DNA of 64,000 nucleotides from Nonomuraea candida (GCF_000725485.1 NZ_JOAG01000021.1:124001-188000), one strand, 5' to 3'. Positions 16,552 through 26,104 are shown, counted from the stretch's first letter. Notes: generated by a model from the sequence alone, not told the origin. Numbers and translations: made by a program.

Positions 16552-18503
16552 CGCAGCTCGTCCCCTCGCCGCACGCCGTCGCCGGCGCCGGCCTCTTCGG
16601 TGGTCGCGGAGTGGTGTGAGCGCCAGAACGCGGCGAATCTCCCGTTCCGCGCCAGCAGTTCGGCGGGGCTGCCGTGCTCGACGACGGCCCCGCCCTCCAG
16701 CATCACGACGGTGTCGGCGTCGGCGACGGTCTCCAGCCGGTGGGCGATGACCAGCACCGTACGGTCCTCCGCCCGCGCCGCCAGGGCCCGGCGCACCGCC
16801 TGCTCGGTACGCGGATCGGCGAAGGCCGTGGCCTCGTCGAGCACCAGCACGGGCGTGTCGGCGAGCAGCGCGCGGGCGATCGCGATCCGCTGCGCCTCTC
16901 CCCCGGACAGCTTGACGTCCTCGCCGATCACGGTGTCGTACCCGTGCGGCAGTTCGAGGATGCGGTCGTGCAGGTTCACCAGCGCGGCGACGCGCCGGAT
17001 GTCGCCGGGGGCGGCGTGCGGCACCGCCAGCGCGATGTTGTCGGCGACCGACGCGCGCAGCAGGCGGACGTCCTGGAAGACGAAGGAGACCTTCCTGTGC
17101 AGGTCCGCGCTGCGCAGCTCGCGCAGGTCCACGCCACCCAGCAGGACCGAGCCGCGGGTCGGGTCGAAGAACCTGGGCAGGAGCCGCACCAGCGTGGACT
17201 TGCCGCTGCCCGAGGGTCCGACGACGGCGGTGATCGTGCCGGGCTCCAGCACCAGGTCGATGCCGCGCAGCACCTCGCGGCCGGGGGCCTGGCCGGCCTC
17301 GTGATCGGCCCCGTGGCCTGCCTCGCCGCCTGCCTCGCCGTCTGCCTTGTGGCCTGCCCCGCCGTCTGCCTCGTAGCCGAAGTGGACGCCGCGCAGCTCC
17401 ACCCGGTGCCCCCGGGGCTCGGCCGGGCGGGCCGGCTCCGGCAGCGGGCGCACCGCGAGCACGTCCCTGATCCGGCCGAGGGCGCGCCGGGCGGCCTGGA
17501 GGTCGTCGAAGCCGTGCCCGAGCGCCGCCACCGGGGCGGTCAGTCCCAGGCCCAGGAGCAGGAAGGGCAGCAGGTCCGGCGCGGCCATGGAGCCGTCCGT
17601 GATCAGCGCCGCGCCGCCGGCCAGCACGACCAGCAGCACGAACGGCGGCGACAGGGCCAGTTGCATCCCGGCGGCGATGCTCGACAGGCCGCGCACCCAG
17701 CGGCTCATCGTGCCGGCGAAGTCCTCGGCGGCGGTGCGGAAGGCGCGGTGGGCGCGCTCGCCCCCGCCGAACGCCTTGACCACCGCGATGCCCTGCACGA
17801 ACTCGACGGCGGCGCTGGAGATCCGTCCCATGCCCGCGTCGAGCTCCTTCTCCTCGCGCTGCCGCCGGGGGGTCATCATCAGCGGGACCAGCGCCACCGC
17901 CAGCGCCACCGGGATCATCGTGATCAGCGTGAGCCGCCAGTCCACGGTGAACAGGTAGATCAGCGAGACCAGCGGCACCACGAACGCGGAGGTCAGCTCG
18001 CCGGGGAAGTGGGCGATGAGCGGGTGCACGGCGCTGACGTCCTGTCCCACGACCTTGGCCAGCTCCCCGGTCCCGCGCCGGGAGAACCAGCCGAGCGGCA
18101 CCCGCCCCAGCCGCTCGGCCAGCAGCCGGCGCAACGACAGCTGCACCCGGGCGTCGAGGAGGTGCCCGATGCCGGACGACGCGGCCGTGAACAGCAGCCG
18201 CACCAGCAGGCCGGCCGCGCCGGCGAGCACGACGGCCCAGGCGTGGGCGTGGTCGGCCGGGCCGGGCGCCAGCAGGGTGCGGCCCAGCTCGGCGACCGCC
18301 AGCAGCGGCGCCAGGCCCGCGATGCCGCCGATCACCTGGAGGGCGACGACGGCGGCGAAACTCCCCGCGTGCGGGCGCAACAGGCCCGCCACGCCCGGTG
18401 ACCCCAAGCCCGTTGACGCCACGTCCGCTGACGCCACGCCCGTTGACGCCGCGGCCTCGGTCGCGGTGGCGGTTCCGGCGCCGGATGAAGCGGCCGGGCT
18501 CAT
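16548..18503 (-). CDS. ABC exporter half-transporter (TMD-NBD) with repeat-expanded linker
   Basis: A 651-residue partner of the next ABC gene. An Ala/Ser/Thr-rich N-terminal tail ([15 protein letters not shown]) is encoded by 15-bp DNA repeats. Six transmembrane helices follow, then an NBD with Walker [10 protein letters not shown], signature LSGGEAQRI and Walker [13 protein letters not shown]. Between the A-loop (HFGYEADG) and Walker A sits a low-complexity insert of about 30 residues ([20 protein letters not shown]), which is not part of the fold. The start at 18503 overlaps the esterase stop by 4 bp. Confidence 0.92.
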   Translation of the reverse strand: MSPAASSGAGTATATEAAASTGVASADVASTGLGSPGVAGLLRPHAGSFAAVVALQVIGGIAGLAPLLAVAELGRTLLAPGPADHAHAWAVVLAGAAGLLVRLLFTAASSGIGHLLDARVQLSLRRLLAERLGRVPLGWFSRRGTGELAKVVGQDVSAVHPLIAHFPGELTSAFVVPLVSLIYLFTVDWRLTLITMIPVALAVALVPLMMTPRRQREEKELDAGMGRISSAAVEFVQGIAVVKAFGGGERAHRAFRTAAEDFAGTMSRWVRGLSSIAAGMQLALSPPFVLLVVLAGGAALITDGSMAAPDLLPFLLLGLGLTAPVAALGHGFDDLQAARRALGRIRDVLAVRPLPEPARPAEPRGHRVELRGVHFGYEADGGAGHKADGEAGGEAGHGADHEAGQAPGREVLRGIDLVLEPGTITAVVGPSGSGKSTLVRLLPRFFDPTRGSVLLGGVDLRELRSADLHRKVSFVFQDVRLLRASVADNIALAVPHAAPGDIRRVAALVNLHDRILELPHGYDTVIGEDVKLSGGEAQRIAIARALLADTPVLVLDEATAFADPRTEQAVRRALAARAEDRTVLVIAHRLETVADADTVVMLEGGAVVEHGSPAELLARNGRFAAFWRSHHSATTEEAGAGDGVRRGDELR

Positions 18504-19396
18504 CCGATCAGGGCGCGGCGCAGGACCACGCTGAGCTCGGCGAGCTGCCGCTGCGACACCTCGGCGGACAGGATCGCCTGCGACCCGTGGAAGGTGCCGG
18601 CCCACTGGTGCAGCTCCACGGACACGCCGGCCTGCAGCAGGCGCAGCGCGTACGCGATGTCCTCGTCTCGGTTGGGGCACAACTCGGCGGTGGCGATGTA
18701 GGCCGGCGGCAGGCCGGACAGGTCGGTGGCGCGGGCCGGGGCGGCGTACGGCGTGGCGGGCCTGCCGTCCAGGTAGTGCCCCCACGCCAGGGAGACCTTG
18801 GCGCGGTTCATCCAGGGCGTGTCGGTGAAGGCGCGCGCCGACCACGTCTCCTGCCGGTCGTCGAGCGCGGGCTGGTTGAGCAGCTGGAAGCAGATCGCCG
18901 GCCCCTGCTCGTCACGCGCCCGCAACGCCGTCGCCGCCGCGATCCCGCCGCCGGCGCTGTGCCCTCCGACCGCGATCCGCTCCGGGTCGAGCCCGAGCCC
19001 GGCCGCGTTCGCCGCCACCCAGGTCAGCACGGCGTACGCGTCGTCCAGCGCGGCCGGGAACGGGTGCTCGGGCGCCAGGCGGTAGTCCACCGAGATGACC
19101 ACGGCCCCGGTGTCAGCGGCGAGCCGGGCGGCCCACGGGTGCTCGGTGTCCAGGTTGCCCATCACGAAACCGCCGCCGCGCAGCCAGACGATCGCGCCCT
19201 GGGCCTGGTGCGGCCGGTAGATCCGGACCGGCACGTCGCGCTCGGCGGGGACCATGAGGTCCTCGATCTCCATGCCCGAGACGTCCGGCGCGGGCACCGC
19301 GACCGCCAGCTTGGCGTAGTGTTCGCGGGCACCGGCCGGGTCGGACAGCTCGGTGCGGGGAAACAACGGGATGAACGCTTCAAGTTCGGGATCCAT
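18500..19396 (-). CDS. Esterase of the hormone-sensitive-lipase family
   Basis: A 298-residue alpha/beta hydrolase (Abhydrolase_3). It has GHSAGGG with the nucleophile Ser, YRLAPEHPFPAALDD, and a C-terminal His in TFHGSQ. The oxyanion-hole motif, normally HGGG, reads LRGGGF here (His to Arg). The start at 19396 has GAGGA 8 bp upstream. It opens an operon with two ABC exporter halves, all joined by 4-bp overlaps. This suggests processing of an ester-containing compound handled by the transporter, for example siderophore cleavage (inference). Confidence 0.88.
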   Translation of the reverse strand: MDPELEAFIPLFPRTELSDPAGAREHYAKLAVAVPAPDVSGMEIEDLMVPAERDVPVRIYRPHQAQGAIVWLRGGGFVMGNLDTEHPWAARLAADTGAVVISVDYRLAPEHPFPAALDDAYAVLTWVAANAAGLGLDPERIAVGGHSAGGGIAAATALRARDEQGPAICFQLLNQPALDDRQETWSARAFTDTPWMNRAKVSLAWGHYLDGRPATPYAAPARATDLSGLPPAYIATAELCPNRDEDIAYALRLLQAGVSVELHQWAGTFHGSQAILSAEVSQRQLAELSVVLRRALIG

Positions 19397-19491
19397 GCCG
19401 GACATCCTCGTGGCCGCCGCCCTCCGGATCATCCGCCAACTGTCGGGCATCTCCCCCCGATCATGCACCGATCGGCGCATACCCTTGAACC

Positions 19492-20526
19492 ATGGAAGCC
19501 CTGGCGGTACGCCTGTCCCACCTGGACTCGGAGGCGGGAGGCGCGATCCGGGTCGTCATGTTCTACGACACGCTGATGCGCCGGCGGGTGGACCTGCCGG
19601 CGCTCGTCCGGGCCTCGGCGAACCTGGCGGAGTGCGTGACCGGCATCCGCCTGCACGGCACGGGACGGGTCATCCGCATCTCCCCCGACGGCAGGGAGGC
19701 GGCCACGCCGCCGGCGCCCGCGTCCACCACGCTGCCGATCGTCCTCGACGACGAGGAGATCGGCACGGTGTGGTTGGAGCGCCCCGGCCCGCCGGGCGCC
19801 CTCGACGAGCTGCTGCTGGACCGGCTGGCCATCGCCGCCGCGGGCGTCGTCGAACGGTACGGCCCGGCCCGCACCACCATGGCCGACCCCGCCCTCGTCG
19901 AGCTGGCGATCAGCTCCGACATCGACGAGGCGGCCAGGGCGCGGGCGCTGCGCCTGCTGGGTTTCCCGGCCGGCCTGCCGGTGCGCGTCGTCGCCGTGCG
20001 CTCGGAGCTGCCGCTCGACCGGATCGGCGGCCTGATCTGCCCGGCCCGCCCGGTGAAGGCGGCGCCGATCGCCGGCCTGGGCGTGCTGCTGGCCGGCGGC
20101 GTCGACCGGTCCCGCTTCCCGGAGGGCGTCCACGCGGGCATCGGCGCGGCCCCCTGCCCCGGCCGGTCCTGGCAGCAGGCCCGCATCGCGCTGCGCTTCA
20201 CCACCCCGCGCCGCCAGGTCGTCCACTACGACGACCTGGGCGCCATGGCGCTGCTCGCGCAGGTGCCCCCGGAGGCCGCGCGGGACAACGCCGACGTGGT
20301 CGCGATCACCCGCGTCGCCGCCGACCCCGAGGACCTGGAGACCCTGGACGCCTACTGCGAGACCGGCTCGCTGCGGCGCGCCGCCGACCTGCTCCACCTG
20401 CACCACAGCAGCGTCGCCCGCCGGCTCGACCAGCTCGGAAGGGCTCTGGGCCTCGACCTCACCGAGCCCGCCGGGCTGACCCGGGCCAGGCTCGCCCTCA
20501 CCACGTGGCGGCTGCTCGCCGACTGA
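19492..20526 (+). CDS. PucR/CdaR-type transcriptional regulator
   Basis: A 344-residue protein. The C-terminus holds the PucR-type HTH (TLDAYCETGSLRRAADLLHL, then HHSSVARRLDQLGRALG), the signature of this family. The N-terminal half carries no clear GAF or PucR ligand domain but has an ordered alpha/beta pattern. It is divergent from the esterase-ABC operon with a gap of about 95 bp, so it is a good candidate for that operon's regulator. Confidence 0.8.
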   Translation: MEALAVRLSHLDSEAGGAIRVVMFYDTLMRRRVDLPALVRASANLAECVTGIRLHGTGRVIRISPDGREAATPPAPASTTLPIVLDDEEIGTVWLERPGPPGALDELLLDRLAIAAAGVVERYGPARTTMADPALVELAISSDIDEAARARALRLLGFPAGLPVRVVAVRSELPLDRIGGLICPARPVKAAPIAGLGVLLAGGVDRSRFPEGVHAGIGAAPCPGRSWQQARIALRFTTPRRQVVHYDDLGAMALLAQVPPEAARDNADVVAITRVAADPEDLETLDAYCETGSLRRAADLLHLHHSSVARRLDQLGRALGLDLTEPAGLTRARLALTTWRLLAD

Positions 20527-20815
20527 GCGGCCCCGGGCCCCACCGCCCCGGCTCCAGCCGGACAGCGCGATGATGACCGCCAGGGACAGCCCGTCCACCA
20601 TGACGCCGAGCCGGGCCGGCGGACCTGATGATCACCGGCAGGCCGTGGAGACGCCGGCGGAACTCGCTCACGCTCGCCCTCCGGGTGGCCCACGGCCGTT
20701 CCGCCGGCCTCTCCACTCCCTCCACCTGGCACCTCGCCCCGACCGGCCGGGCCCGCTGCGTGGAGGGTGGACAGGTCAGGTGGCCCCTCAAGGAAGGCGG
20801 AGGGACCGCCCCTGC
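20527..20815. other. Intergenic stretch, no gene seen
   Basis: A GC-rich spacer between the PucR-type gene and the small zinc-ribbon genes. Open frames here lack family features or ribosome-binding sites, and no convincing RNA or repeat was found. Confidence 0.5.
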
Positions 20816-21061
20816 TCACGACAGGTGACCGGCCGTATCATCCCCCTGCACCGCAGAGCGCAGCTCGCGCCATTCCCGAATGAACTTGTCGAGATTGAAG
20901 TTCTGGTTGTGCGCGGCCTCTCGCATTGCAGCTTTGTACTCCTCCTCTGTCGGCATGAGGGGAAGCGGCGTGCCGCATCTGATGCACTTTTCTGCTTCCG
21001 GGTCGGAGGTGTGCAGCCCGCATCCGTCCTGCTGGCAGTAGCGCATCAGCTTGAAAACCAC
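20816..21061 (-). CDS. Small zinc-ribbon protein
   Basis: An 81-residue product from GTG 21061 (76 from ATG 21046, which begins MRYCQQDGCG). Four cysteines in the order C-x4-C-x11-C-x2-C form a likely zinc ribbon (residues ~9-29). A charged helical tail follows (TEEEYKAAMREAA, then FIREWRELRSAV). The GTG overlaps the stop of the upstream 34-residue Cys-rich gene by one base, indicating coupled translation. Base composition is lower in GC than its surroundings, suggesting recent acquisition. The function is unknown; a nucleic-acid or protein-binding adaptor is possible. Confidence 0.65.
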   Translation of the reverse strand: MVFKLMRYCQQDGCGLHTSDPEAEKCIRCGTPLPLMPTEEEYKAAMREAAHNQNFNLDKFIREWRELRSAVQGDDTAGHLS

Positions 21062-21165
21062 TATTGCTCTTTCATTGTGCCGTCACAGCCCGGCCTCTTA
21101 CAGCTGCCGGAATTCGTCCCGGTGGCGGCACAGGTATCGCATTTGTAGATCGGATTCGAAGGCAT
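21061..21165 (-). CDS. 34-residue Cys-rich mini-protein
   Basis: ATG at 21165 preceded by AAGGGGGG (4-nt spacing). The 34-residue product begins MPSNPIYKCDTCAATGTNSG and has four Cys arranged C-x2-C-x9-C-x4-C, a zinc-binding pattern, ending GCDGTMKEQ. The stop overlaps the next gene's GTG. It is AT-richer than neighbouring genes. I do not recognise a family. The ribosome-binding site, Cys pairs and overlap together support a real gene rather than a chance frame. Confidence 0.6.
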   Translation of the reverse strand: MPSNPIYKCDTCAATGTNSGSCKRPGCDGTMKEQ

Positions 21166-21634
21166 ATTGCCCCCCTTCGTCGTTCCCGCGTATGCCCCAG
21201 TGAGAGCTGGCCCAACCATAACGTAACCGCCACAGTCGGCCGGCTTCGTTTGCGGCGAAGCAGCATGTGCTGAACTGCTTGTCCTGATTGCGTTTCTAGA
21301 GCATCGAACCTGGATTCGACGCCGCTATGTTCCTATTCAGCATATGCAGAATCTATCAGCAGGAGCCGTGTGAAGCCCGTCCCCGCCAGGGCTGCTCTCG
21401 CACGGAGACCTCCTTCCCTCCTGGTCTTGCCGGTCTCCGGCGCGGCAACGCGGGCGCTCGCCCCTCCGGAGGGGGCATCCCCGCCATCCGGCCCGCGCCG
21501 CGTCTTTCGCCTACGTCGCCCTCACCCCCGTCTGACCTGCGTTTTTCCGGGAAGGTGAGCGGCGCGTCCCGTTGCGCGGCACCGGCCGGGCGAACGGGCT
21601 GCCGAGATCACCTGACGATCGAGGAGTGAACGAC
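21166..21634. other. Intergenic stretch with promoters of divergent genes
   Basis: About 470 bp between the minus-strand zinc-ribbon pair and the plus-strand dehydrogenase. The first ~200 bp is comparatively AT-rich, and the rest is GC-rich without codon pattern. No gene was identified. Promoters for both flanking units must lie here, but no convincing -35/-10 pair was singled out. Confidence 0.5.
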
Positions 21635-22657
21635 ATGCGCGGTGTAGTGCTGCACGCCCCCGGCGACGTCCGGGTGGAGGAGCTCGCCGAGCCGCGGATC
21701 ACCGCGCCGACGGATGCCGTGATCCGGCTGGCGGCGACGTGCATCTGCGGCTCCGACCTGTGGCCCTACCGCGGGGTGGACCCCGTCGAGCGGCCGATGC
21801 CGATGGGCCACGAGTACGTCGGCGTCGTCGAGGAGGTCGGCGGCGAGGTCAGGAACGTCAGGCCCGGCCAGTTCGTCGTCGGCTCGTTCGTCGCCTCCGA
21901 CGGCACCTGCGAGATCTGCCGCTCGGGCTTCCCCTCCTCCTGCGTCAACCGGGTGTTCATGAACGAGGTCGGCACCCAGGCGCAACGGGCCCGCATCCCG
22001 CACGCCGACGGCACCCTCGTGGCCACCCCCGGCATGCCGGGGCCGGAGCTGATCCCGAGCCTGCTGGCCGCCTCCGACGTGCTGGGCACCGGCTGGTTCG
22101 GCGCGTGGGCCGCGCAGGCCGGGCCCGGGAAGACGGTCGCGGTGGTCGGCGACGGCGCGGTCGGCCTGCTGGCCGTGCTGGCCGCCGGGCGGCTCGGCGC
22201 GGAGCGGATCATCGCCATGAGCCGGCACGAGGCACGCCAGCGGCTGGCCCGGGAGTTCGGCGCCACCGACATCGTCGCCGAGCGCGGCGACGACGGCGTG
22301 GCGCGGGTCAAGGACCTCACCGGCGGGCTCGGCGCGCACTCGGTGGTCGAGGCGGTCGGCACCCAGGAGTCGATGCGGCAGGCCATCGGCTGCGCCCGTC
22401 CCGGCGGCCACGTCGGCTTCGTGGGCGTCAACCACGACGTCGCGCTCAGCGGCGAGGAGCTCTTCCTCGCCCAGGTCAGCCTGCTCGGCGGCCCGGCCCC
22501 GGTGCGCCGGTTCCTGCCCGAGCTGATCGACCTCATCTTCGACGGCGAGATCGACCCCGGCAAGGTGTTCAACCTCACCCTGCCGTTGCAGGAGGCCGCC
22601 GAGGGCTACCGGGCCATGCACGAGCGCCGCGCCACCAAGACCCTGCTGACCCTCTGA
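21635..22657 (+). CDS. Zinc-dependent alcohol dehydrogenase (MDR family)
   Basis: A 340-residue medium-chain dehydrogenase. Catalytic-zinc ligands are visible as Cys in CICGSDLWPYRG and His-Glu in MGHEYVG. The structural-zinc loop (CEICRSGFPSSC) retains three of the usual four Cys. A Rossmann NAD(P) motif follows (VAVVGDGAVGLLAVLAA). The start at 21635 has GAGGAG 8 bp upstream. The sequence resembles the glutathione-independent formaldehyde or general alcohol dehydrogenase subgroup; the exact substrate is unknown. It converges on the FAD/NAD-binding protein gene. Confidence 0.9.
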   Translation: MRGVVLHAPGDVRVEELAEPRITAPTDAVIRLAATCICGSDLWPYRGVDPVERPMPMGHEYVGVVEEVGGEVRNVRPGQFVVGSFVASDGTCEICRSGFPSSCVNRVFMNEVGTQAQRARIPHADGTLVATPGMPGPELIPSLLAASDVLGTGWFGAWAAQAGPGKTVAVVGDGAVGLLAVLAAGRLGAERIIAMSRHEARQRLAREFGATDIVAERGDDGVARVKDLTGGLGAHSVVEAVGTQESMRQAIGCARPGGHVGFVGVNHDVALSGEELFLAQVSLLGGPAPVRRFLPELIDLIFDGEIDPGKVFNLTLPLQEAAEGYRAMHERRATKTLLTL

Positions 22658-22684
22658 GCGACTCCGCCCGCCCCGCGCGGCCGG

Positions 22685-24121
22685 TCAGCCGGTGTGCGCG
22701 GCCCACAGCTCGCGGGCGGCGCGGGCGCCCGCGGCGGCGACTCCGGGGATGCCCGAGGTGATGAACGGGCCGCCGCCGGCCAGGTCGCCCACCACGTGCA
22801 GGCGCGGGCCGGCCGGGACCAGCCCGCCCGACGGGTGCAGCGTGGCCATCCCGCCGGCCAGCAGGGACGTGACCAGCGGCTCGGCCGCGCGGGGCACCGC
22901 CTGGGGCGGCGGGTTCACCGCGTTGACGACCACGTCGGCGGCCAGGTCGCCACCGTCGCCCCGGACCAGGAACCCGCCCGCCACGGCCTCGATCTTGCGT
23001 ACGCCCGCCGCCATGGCGAGCTGCCCGGACTCGAACAGCCGCAGCAGGGCGGCGGCGTTCACCGGCACCATGGGCGAGGCCACGCTGGTGGCCAGCCGGA
23101 AGTGGCCGCGCAGCCGGTCGCGGTCGGGCTCGGGCAGCAGCCGCCAGGCGTGCGGCCCGACGGTGTGGGCGGTCTCCTGGAGCACCCGCCGCCCGATCCG
23201 CGGGTCGCCGACGGCGTCCAGTTGCCGGCGCAACCGCCGTACGGGCTCCTCCGAGCCCGCCGCGAGCAGCTCGGCCGTGAAGTCCGCGAAGTCCTCGCCC
23301 GCCTCGGCCAGCTCGGCGCGGAGCAGCCCGGCGAGGCCGGCGAGGGTGACGCCGCCGTCCGCGCGGGACAGCGCCGCCACCCGCGCGGCCGTCACGTGCA
23401 CGGGCCGGTGGCCGAGGGGACGCTGCCAGACGTGCGGCAGCAGGCCGCTCCGCGACACCAGCGTGATCCGCCCGGCATGGCCGCCCGCGGCGAGCGACAC
23501 CACCACGTCCACGGCGGTCAGCCCGCTGCCGATCACCGCGACGTGGGCCCCGGCCGGGATGTGGCCGCGCGTGCGCGCCAGCGGGTACGGATCGCCCACG
23601 AACCCCGGCGCGCCGTCCAGGCCGTAGTGGTCCTGCGGCGTCCCCCCGCCCACGCACAGCACCACCTGGTCGGCCGGATGCTCGCGCCCGTCCTCGGTGC
23701 GCAGCGCCGGCCCGGGGTCCCCGCCGGAGCGGGTCACCGCGACGACCCGGGCGGCGACGACCCGCGTCCGCCACCCGCGCCCGCGCAGCGCGGCCAGGGC
23801 CGCCTCGGCGGTGTCGGCCAGGTAGTCCCCGTAGAGCGCGCGCGGCACCAGCGGCTGTCCCAGCAGGCCGTCCAGGTGGGCGGCGGCCCGCTCGGGCCCC
23901 AGCCAGGCGGCGTAGTGCCCCGGGTCCCCGTGGCGGATCGACATGATGGCGGGCGGGGCGTTGACCAGCACGCTGTCCAGGTCCGGCGCGTACGGCCGGC
24001 CCCGCCACAGATGCGCGGACGGCTCGAAGACCGTGACCTCCCCCGGCCCCGCCTCGCCGGCCGCCAGTGAGTCCAGCAGGCCGGCCGCGGCGGCGCCGCC
24101 TCCGATGATCGCGATCCGCAT
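22685..24121 (-). CDS. FAD/NAD(P)-binding protein (NAD_binding_9 type)
   Basis: A 478-residue flavoprotein. The N-terminal dinucleotide motif IAIIGGGAAAAGLLDSL is followed by FEPSAHLWRGRPYAPD and a second nucleotide-binding motif, VAVIGSGLTAVDVVVSL. A C-terminal HVVGDLAGGGPFITSGIPG segment typifies FAD-dependent oxidoreductases. The start at 24121 has GGGGAGGAAA upstream. The family includes lysine/ornithine monooxygenase-like proteins, but the reaction cannot be assigned. It is divergent from a LuxR-type regulator gene. Confidence 0.85.
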   Translation of the reverse strand: MRIAIIGGGAAAAGLLDSLAAGEAGPGEVTVFEPSAHLWRGRPYAPDLDSVLVNAPPAIMSIRHGDPGHYAAWLGPERAAAHLDGLLGQPLVPRALYGDYLADTAEAALAALRGRGWRTRVVAARVVAVTRSGGDPGPALRTEDGREHPADQVVLCVGGGTPQDHYGLDGAPGFVGDPYPLARTRGHIPAGAHVAVIGSGLTAVDVVVSLAAGGHAGRITLVSRSGLLPHVWQRPLGHRPVHVTAARVAALSRADGGVTLAGLAGLLRAELAEAGEDFADFTAELLAAGSEEPVRRLRRQLDAVGDPRIGRRVLQETAHTVGPHAWRLLPEPDRDRLRGHFRLATSVASPMVPVNAAALLRLFESGQLAMAAGVRKIEAVAGGFLVRGDGGDLAADVVVNAVNPPPQAVPRAAEPLVTSLLAGGMATLHPSGGLVPAGPRLHVVGDLAGGGPFITSGIPGVAAAGARAARELWAAHTG

Positions 24122-24313
24122 GACGTTTCCTCCCCTTGTTCGCGAACAGGCCCTGCCGATCCTCGTGACGGCCGGGGCCGCGCTCCATTCCCCGGCTGCG
24201 GGGGATCCGCGCGGAATGACCCCCTCAAATGGGGGGTTGGCGGAAGAAGGGAGAACGGGCAGGCTGGCCGCGTCCGACTCTCGTCCGTGACCCGGCGCCG
24301 GAAGGAAGCCCTC

Positions 24314-25393
24314 GTGACGCACCCGTACCGCCCCGCCGAGATCCTCTCGGCCGCCGAACGGTCCGCCGACCCGCTGGAGCTCTTCAGCCGCGCCTCGGCC
24401 GGGCTGCGGCGGCACGTCCCGTTCGACGCGGCGGTGTGGACGGCCACCGATCCCGAGACGGGCCTGGTCACCGCGCCCATGCTGGTGGAGAACCTCGGCT
24501 CCGGCGAAGGATGCGCCGCCTACTGGGAGAGCGAGCTGCTGGAGGAGAACGTCCTGCCGTTCCGTGACCTGGCCCGCGCCGCCGTCCCCGTGGCCGGCCT
24601 GCGCGCGGCCACCGGCGACCTGCCCGCCCGCAGCGCCCGCTACCGCCGCCTGCTCGGCGGTCAGGGCGTGGACGACGAGCTGCGGGCCGTGCTGCGGATC
24701 GGCGACCGGCCGTGGGCCACGGTGAGCCTGTTCCGCATGGGGGCGGGGCCGGCGTTCGGCACGCGCGAGATCGCGCTGCTCGCCGACCTGTCCGCGCCGC
24801 TGGCCGACCGGCTGCGCCGGTTCGCCCGCCCGTCCGGTTCGCCCGCCGGGCCCGGCGCGGGCGCGCCCGGCCTGCTGCTGTTCGACGAGCACGGCACGGC
24901 CACGTCGATCAACGAGGAGGCCCGGCGCTATCTCGCACTGCTGCCGGACGGGCCCTCCACGCCCACGGCGCTCGGGCTGCGGCTGCCCATCTGGCTGGTC
25001 GGCACGACCCTGCAGGCGCGGGCCGTCGCCCGGGGCCACGATCGCGGCAGCGCCAGGATCCGCATCCGGACCCGCGACCTGCGGTGGCTGACCTGCCACG
25101 CCTCATGCCTGAGCGGCCCCGGCGGCCGGCCGGGCCCCACGGCGCTCGTCATCGAGCCCGCGCCTCCCGCCGACCTCGCGGTGATCGTCGCCCAGGCGTA
25201 CGGGCTGACGCCCCGGGAGTTCGAGGTCGCCCGGTTCGTGGCGCGGGGCCTGTCCACCGCCGAGATCGCCACGGCCCTGTTCATCTCGCCCCACACCGTC
25301 CGCGGCCACCTCAAGGCCGTCTTCGGCAAGGCGGGGATCTCCAGCCGGGGCGAGCTCGTCGCCCACCTGTTCGCCGAGCCGAACCGGCCATAA
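24314..25393 (+). CDS. LuxR-family regulator with GAF/PAS-like sensor region
   Basis: A 359-residue protein ending in a LuxR HTH (TPREFEVARFVARGLSTAEI, then SPHTVRGHLKAVFGKAGI). The N-terminal ~170 residues resemble a GAF domain, followed by a PAS-like stretch (LLFDEHGTATSINEEARRYL). There is no receiver domain, so it probably senses a ligand directly. The GTG start at 24314 follows AAGGAAG; GTG 24287 is an alternative. It is divergent from the flavoprotein gene (192-bp gap), its likely target. Confidence 0.85.
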   Translation: MTHPYRPAEILSAAERSADPLELFSRASAGLRRHVPFDAAVWTATDPETGLVTAPMLVENLGSGEGCAAYWESELLEENVLPFRDLARAAVPVAGLRAATGDLPARSARYRRLLGGQGVDDELRAVLRIGDRPWATVSLFRMGAGPAFGTREIALLADLSAPLADRLRRFARPSGSPAGPGAGAPGLLLFDEHGTATSINEEARRYLALLPDGPSTPTALGLRLPIWLVGTTLQARAVARGHDRGSARIRIRTRDLRWLTCHASCLSGPGGRPGPTALVIEPAPPADLAVIVAQAYGLTPREFEVARFVARGLSTAEIATALFISPHTVRGHLKAVFGKAGISSRGELVAHLFAEPNRP

Positions 25394-25558
25394 GAGCCGG
25401 CGGTTGTCACGAGCCCTGGCCGCCGTACGCCCGATGCGGCCCGACCCGCGGCTGTCCGACCACGCCCCCGTCCGCCAGGGCCGGTGGGAGGTCGCCGGCC
25501 CGGCCCCGGCGGGCATCCTTCGACCGCCCGGCAAGTCTCCCCGCCCTACGGTCGGGCC

Positions 25559-26104
25559 ATGAACGATTCCGCCACGCGAGTGACAGATCCCGCCACGCAG
25601 GTGACGGAGATGGTCGGCCACGTGCTCGGCCTGGCCGCCACCTGGACGCTCTGGGACGGCGTGCCCAGGCCGATCGACGGCCGCGTCTACACGCCGCACA
25701 AGGCGATCCGCCGGGTCGCCGACCACCTGGTCGACCATCTCGCCGAGGTGGAGGCGCGGCTGGCCGGGCGGGTGCCGTACCCGGATCATTGGCACGCTTC
25801 GGCGATCACGACCGCCGCGGACCTGGCCCCCTTCACCGAGCAGGACCTGGACGAGGCCCGCAGCAGGCTCACCCGGCTGGCGCAGATCTGGGCCGTGCGC
25901 CTGGACGCGCTCTCGCCCGGCGAGCTCGACCGCTCGCCGGGCGAGGGCTGGAGCATCCGCGCGATCGCCGAGCACCTGGCCGGCTCGGTCTACTACGCCG
26001 ACGCGGTCGGCGACCTCAGGCCGGACGGCCCGGCCTCCGGCGCCGGTGTGGCCGGTGGCCCCGGAAAGGGCGGAGGCTCATCGTCCTCGCCGGCCGGGGT
26101 GTAG
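25559..26104 (+). CDS. DinB-superfamily protein
   Basis: A 181-residue protein with the four-helix DinB/mycothiol-dependent isomerase pattern: VGHVLGLAATWTLWDG, HKAIRRVADHLVDHLAEVE, and GEGWSIRAIAEHLAGSVYYAD, where His residues would bind a metal. Such proteins are metal-dependent transferases, often thiol-linked in actinobacteria. The last ~35 codons (GGPGKGGGSSSSPAGV) are low-complexity and run antisense over the end of the convergent XRE gene, so the original stop codon may have been lost. Confidence 0.75.
   Translation: MNDSATRVTDPATQVTEMVGHVLGLAATWTLWDGVPRPIDGRVYTPHKAIRRVADHLVDHLAEVEARLAGRVPYPDHWHASAITTAADLAPFTEQDLDEARSRLTRLAQIWAVRLDALSPGELDRSPGEGWSIRAIAEHLAGSVYYADAVGDLRPDGPASGAGVAGGPGKGGGSSSSPAGV

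Noticed and set aside
21072..21266. A 64-codon minus-strand frame overlapping the Cys-rich mini-protein
   Set aside because: Arg-rich composition, no ribosome-binding site, and in conflict with the better-supported mini-gene.
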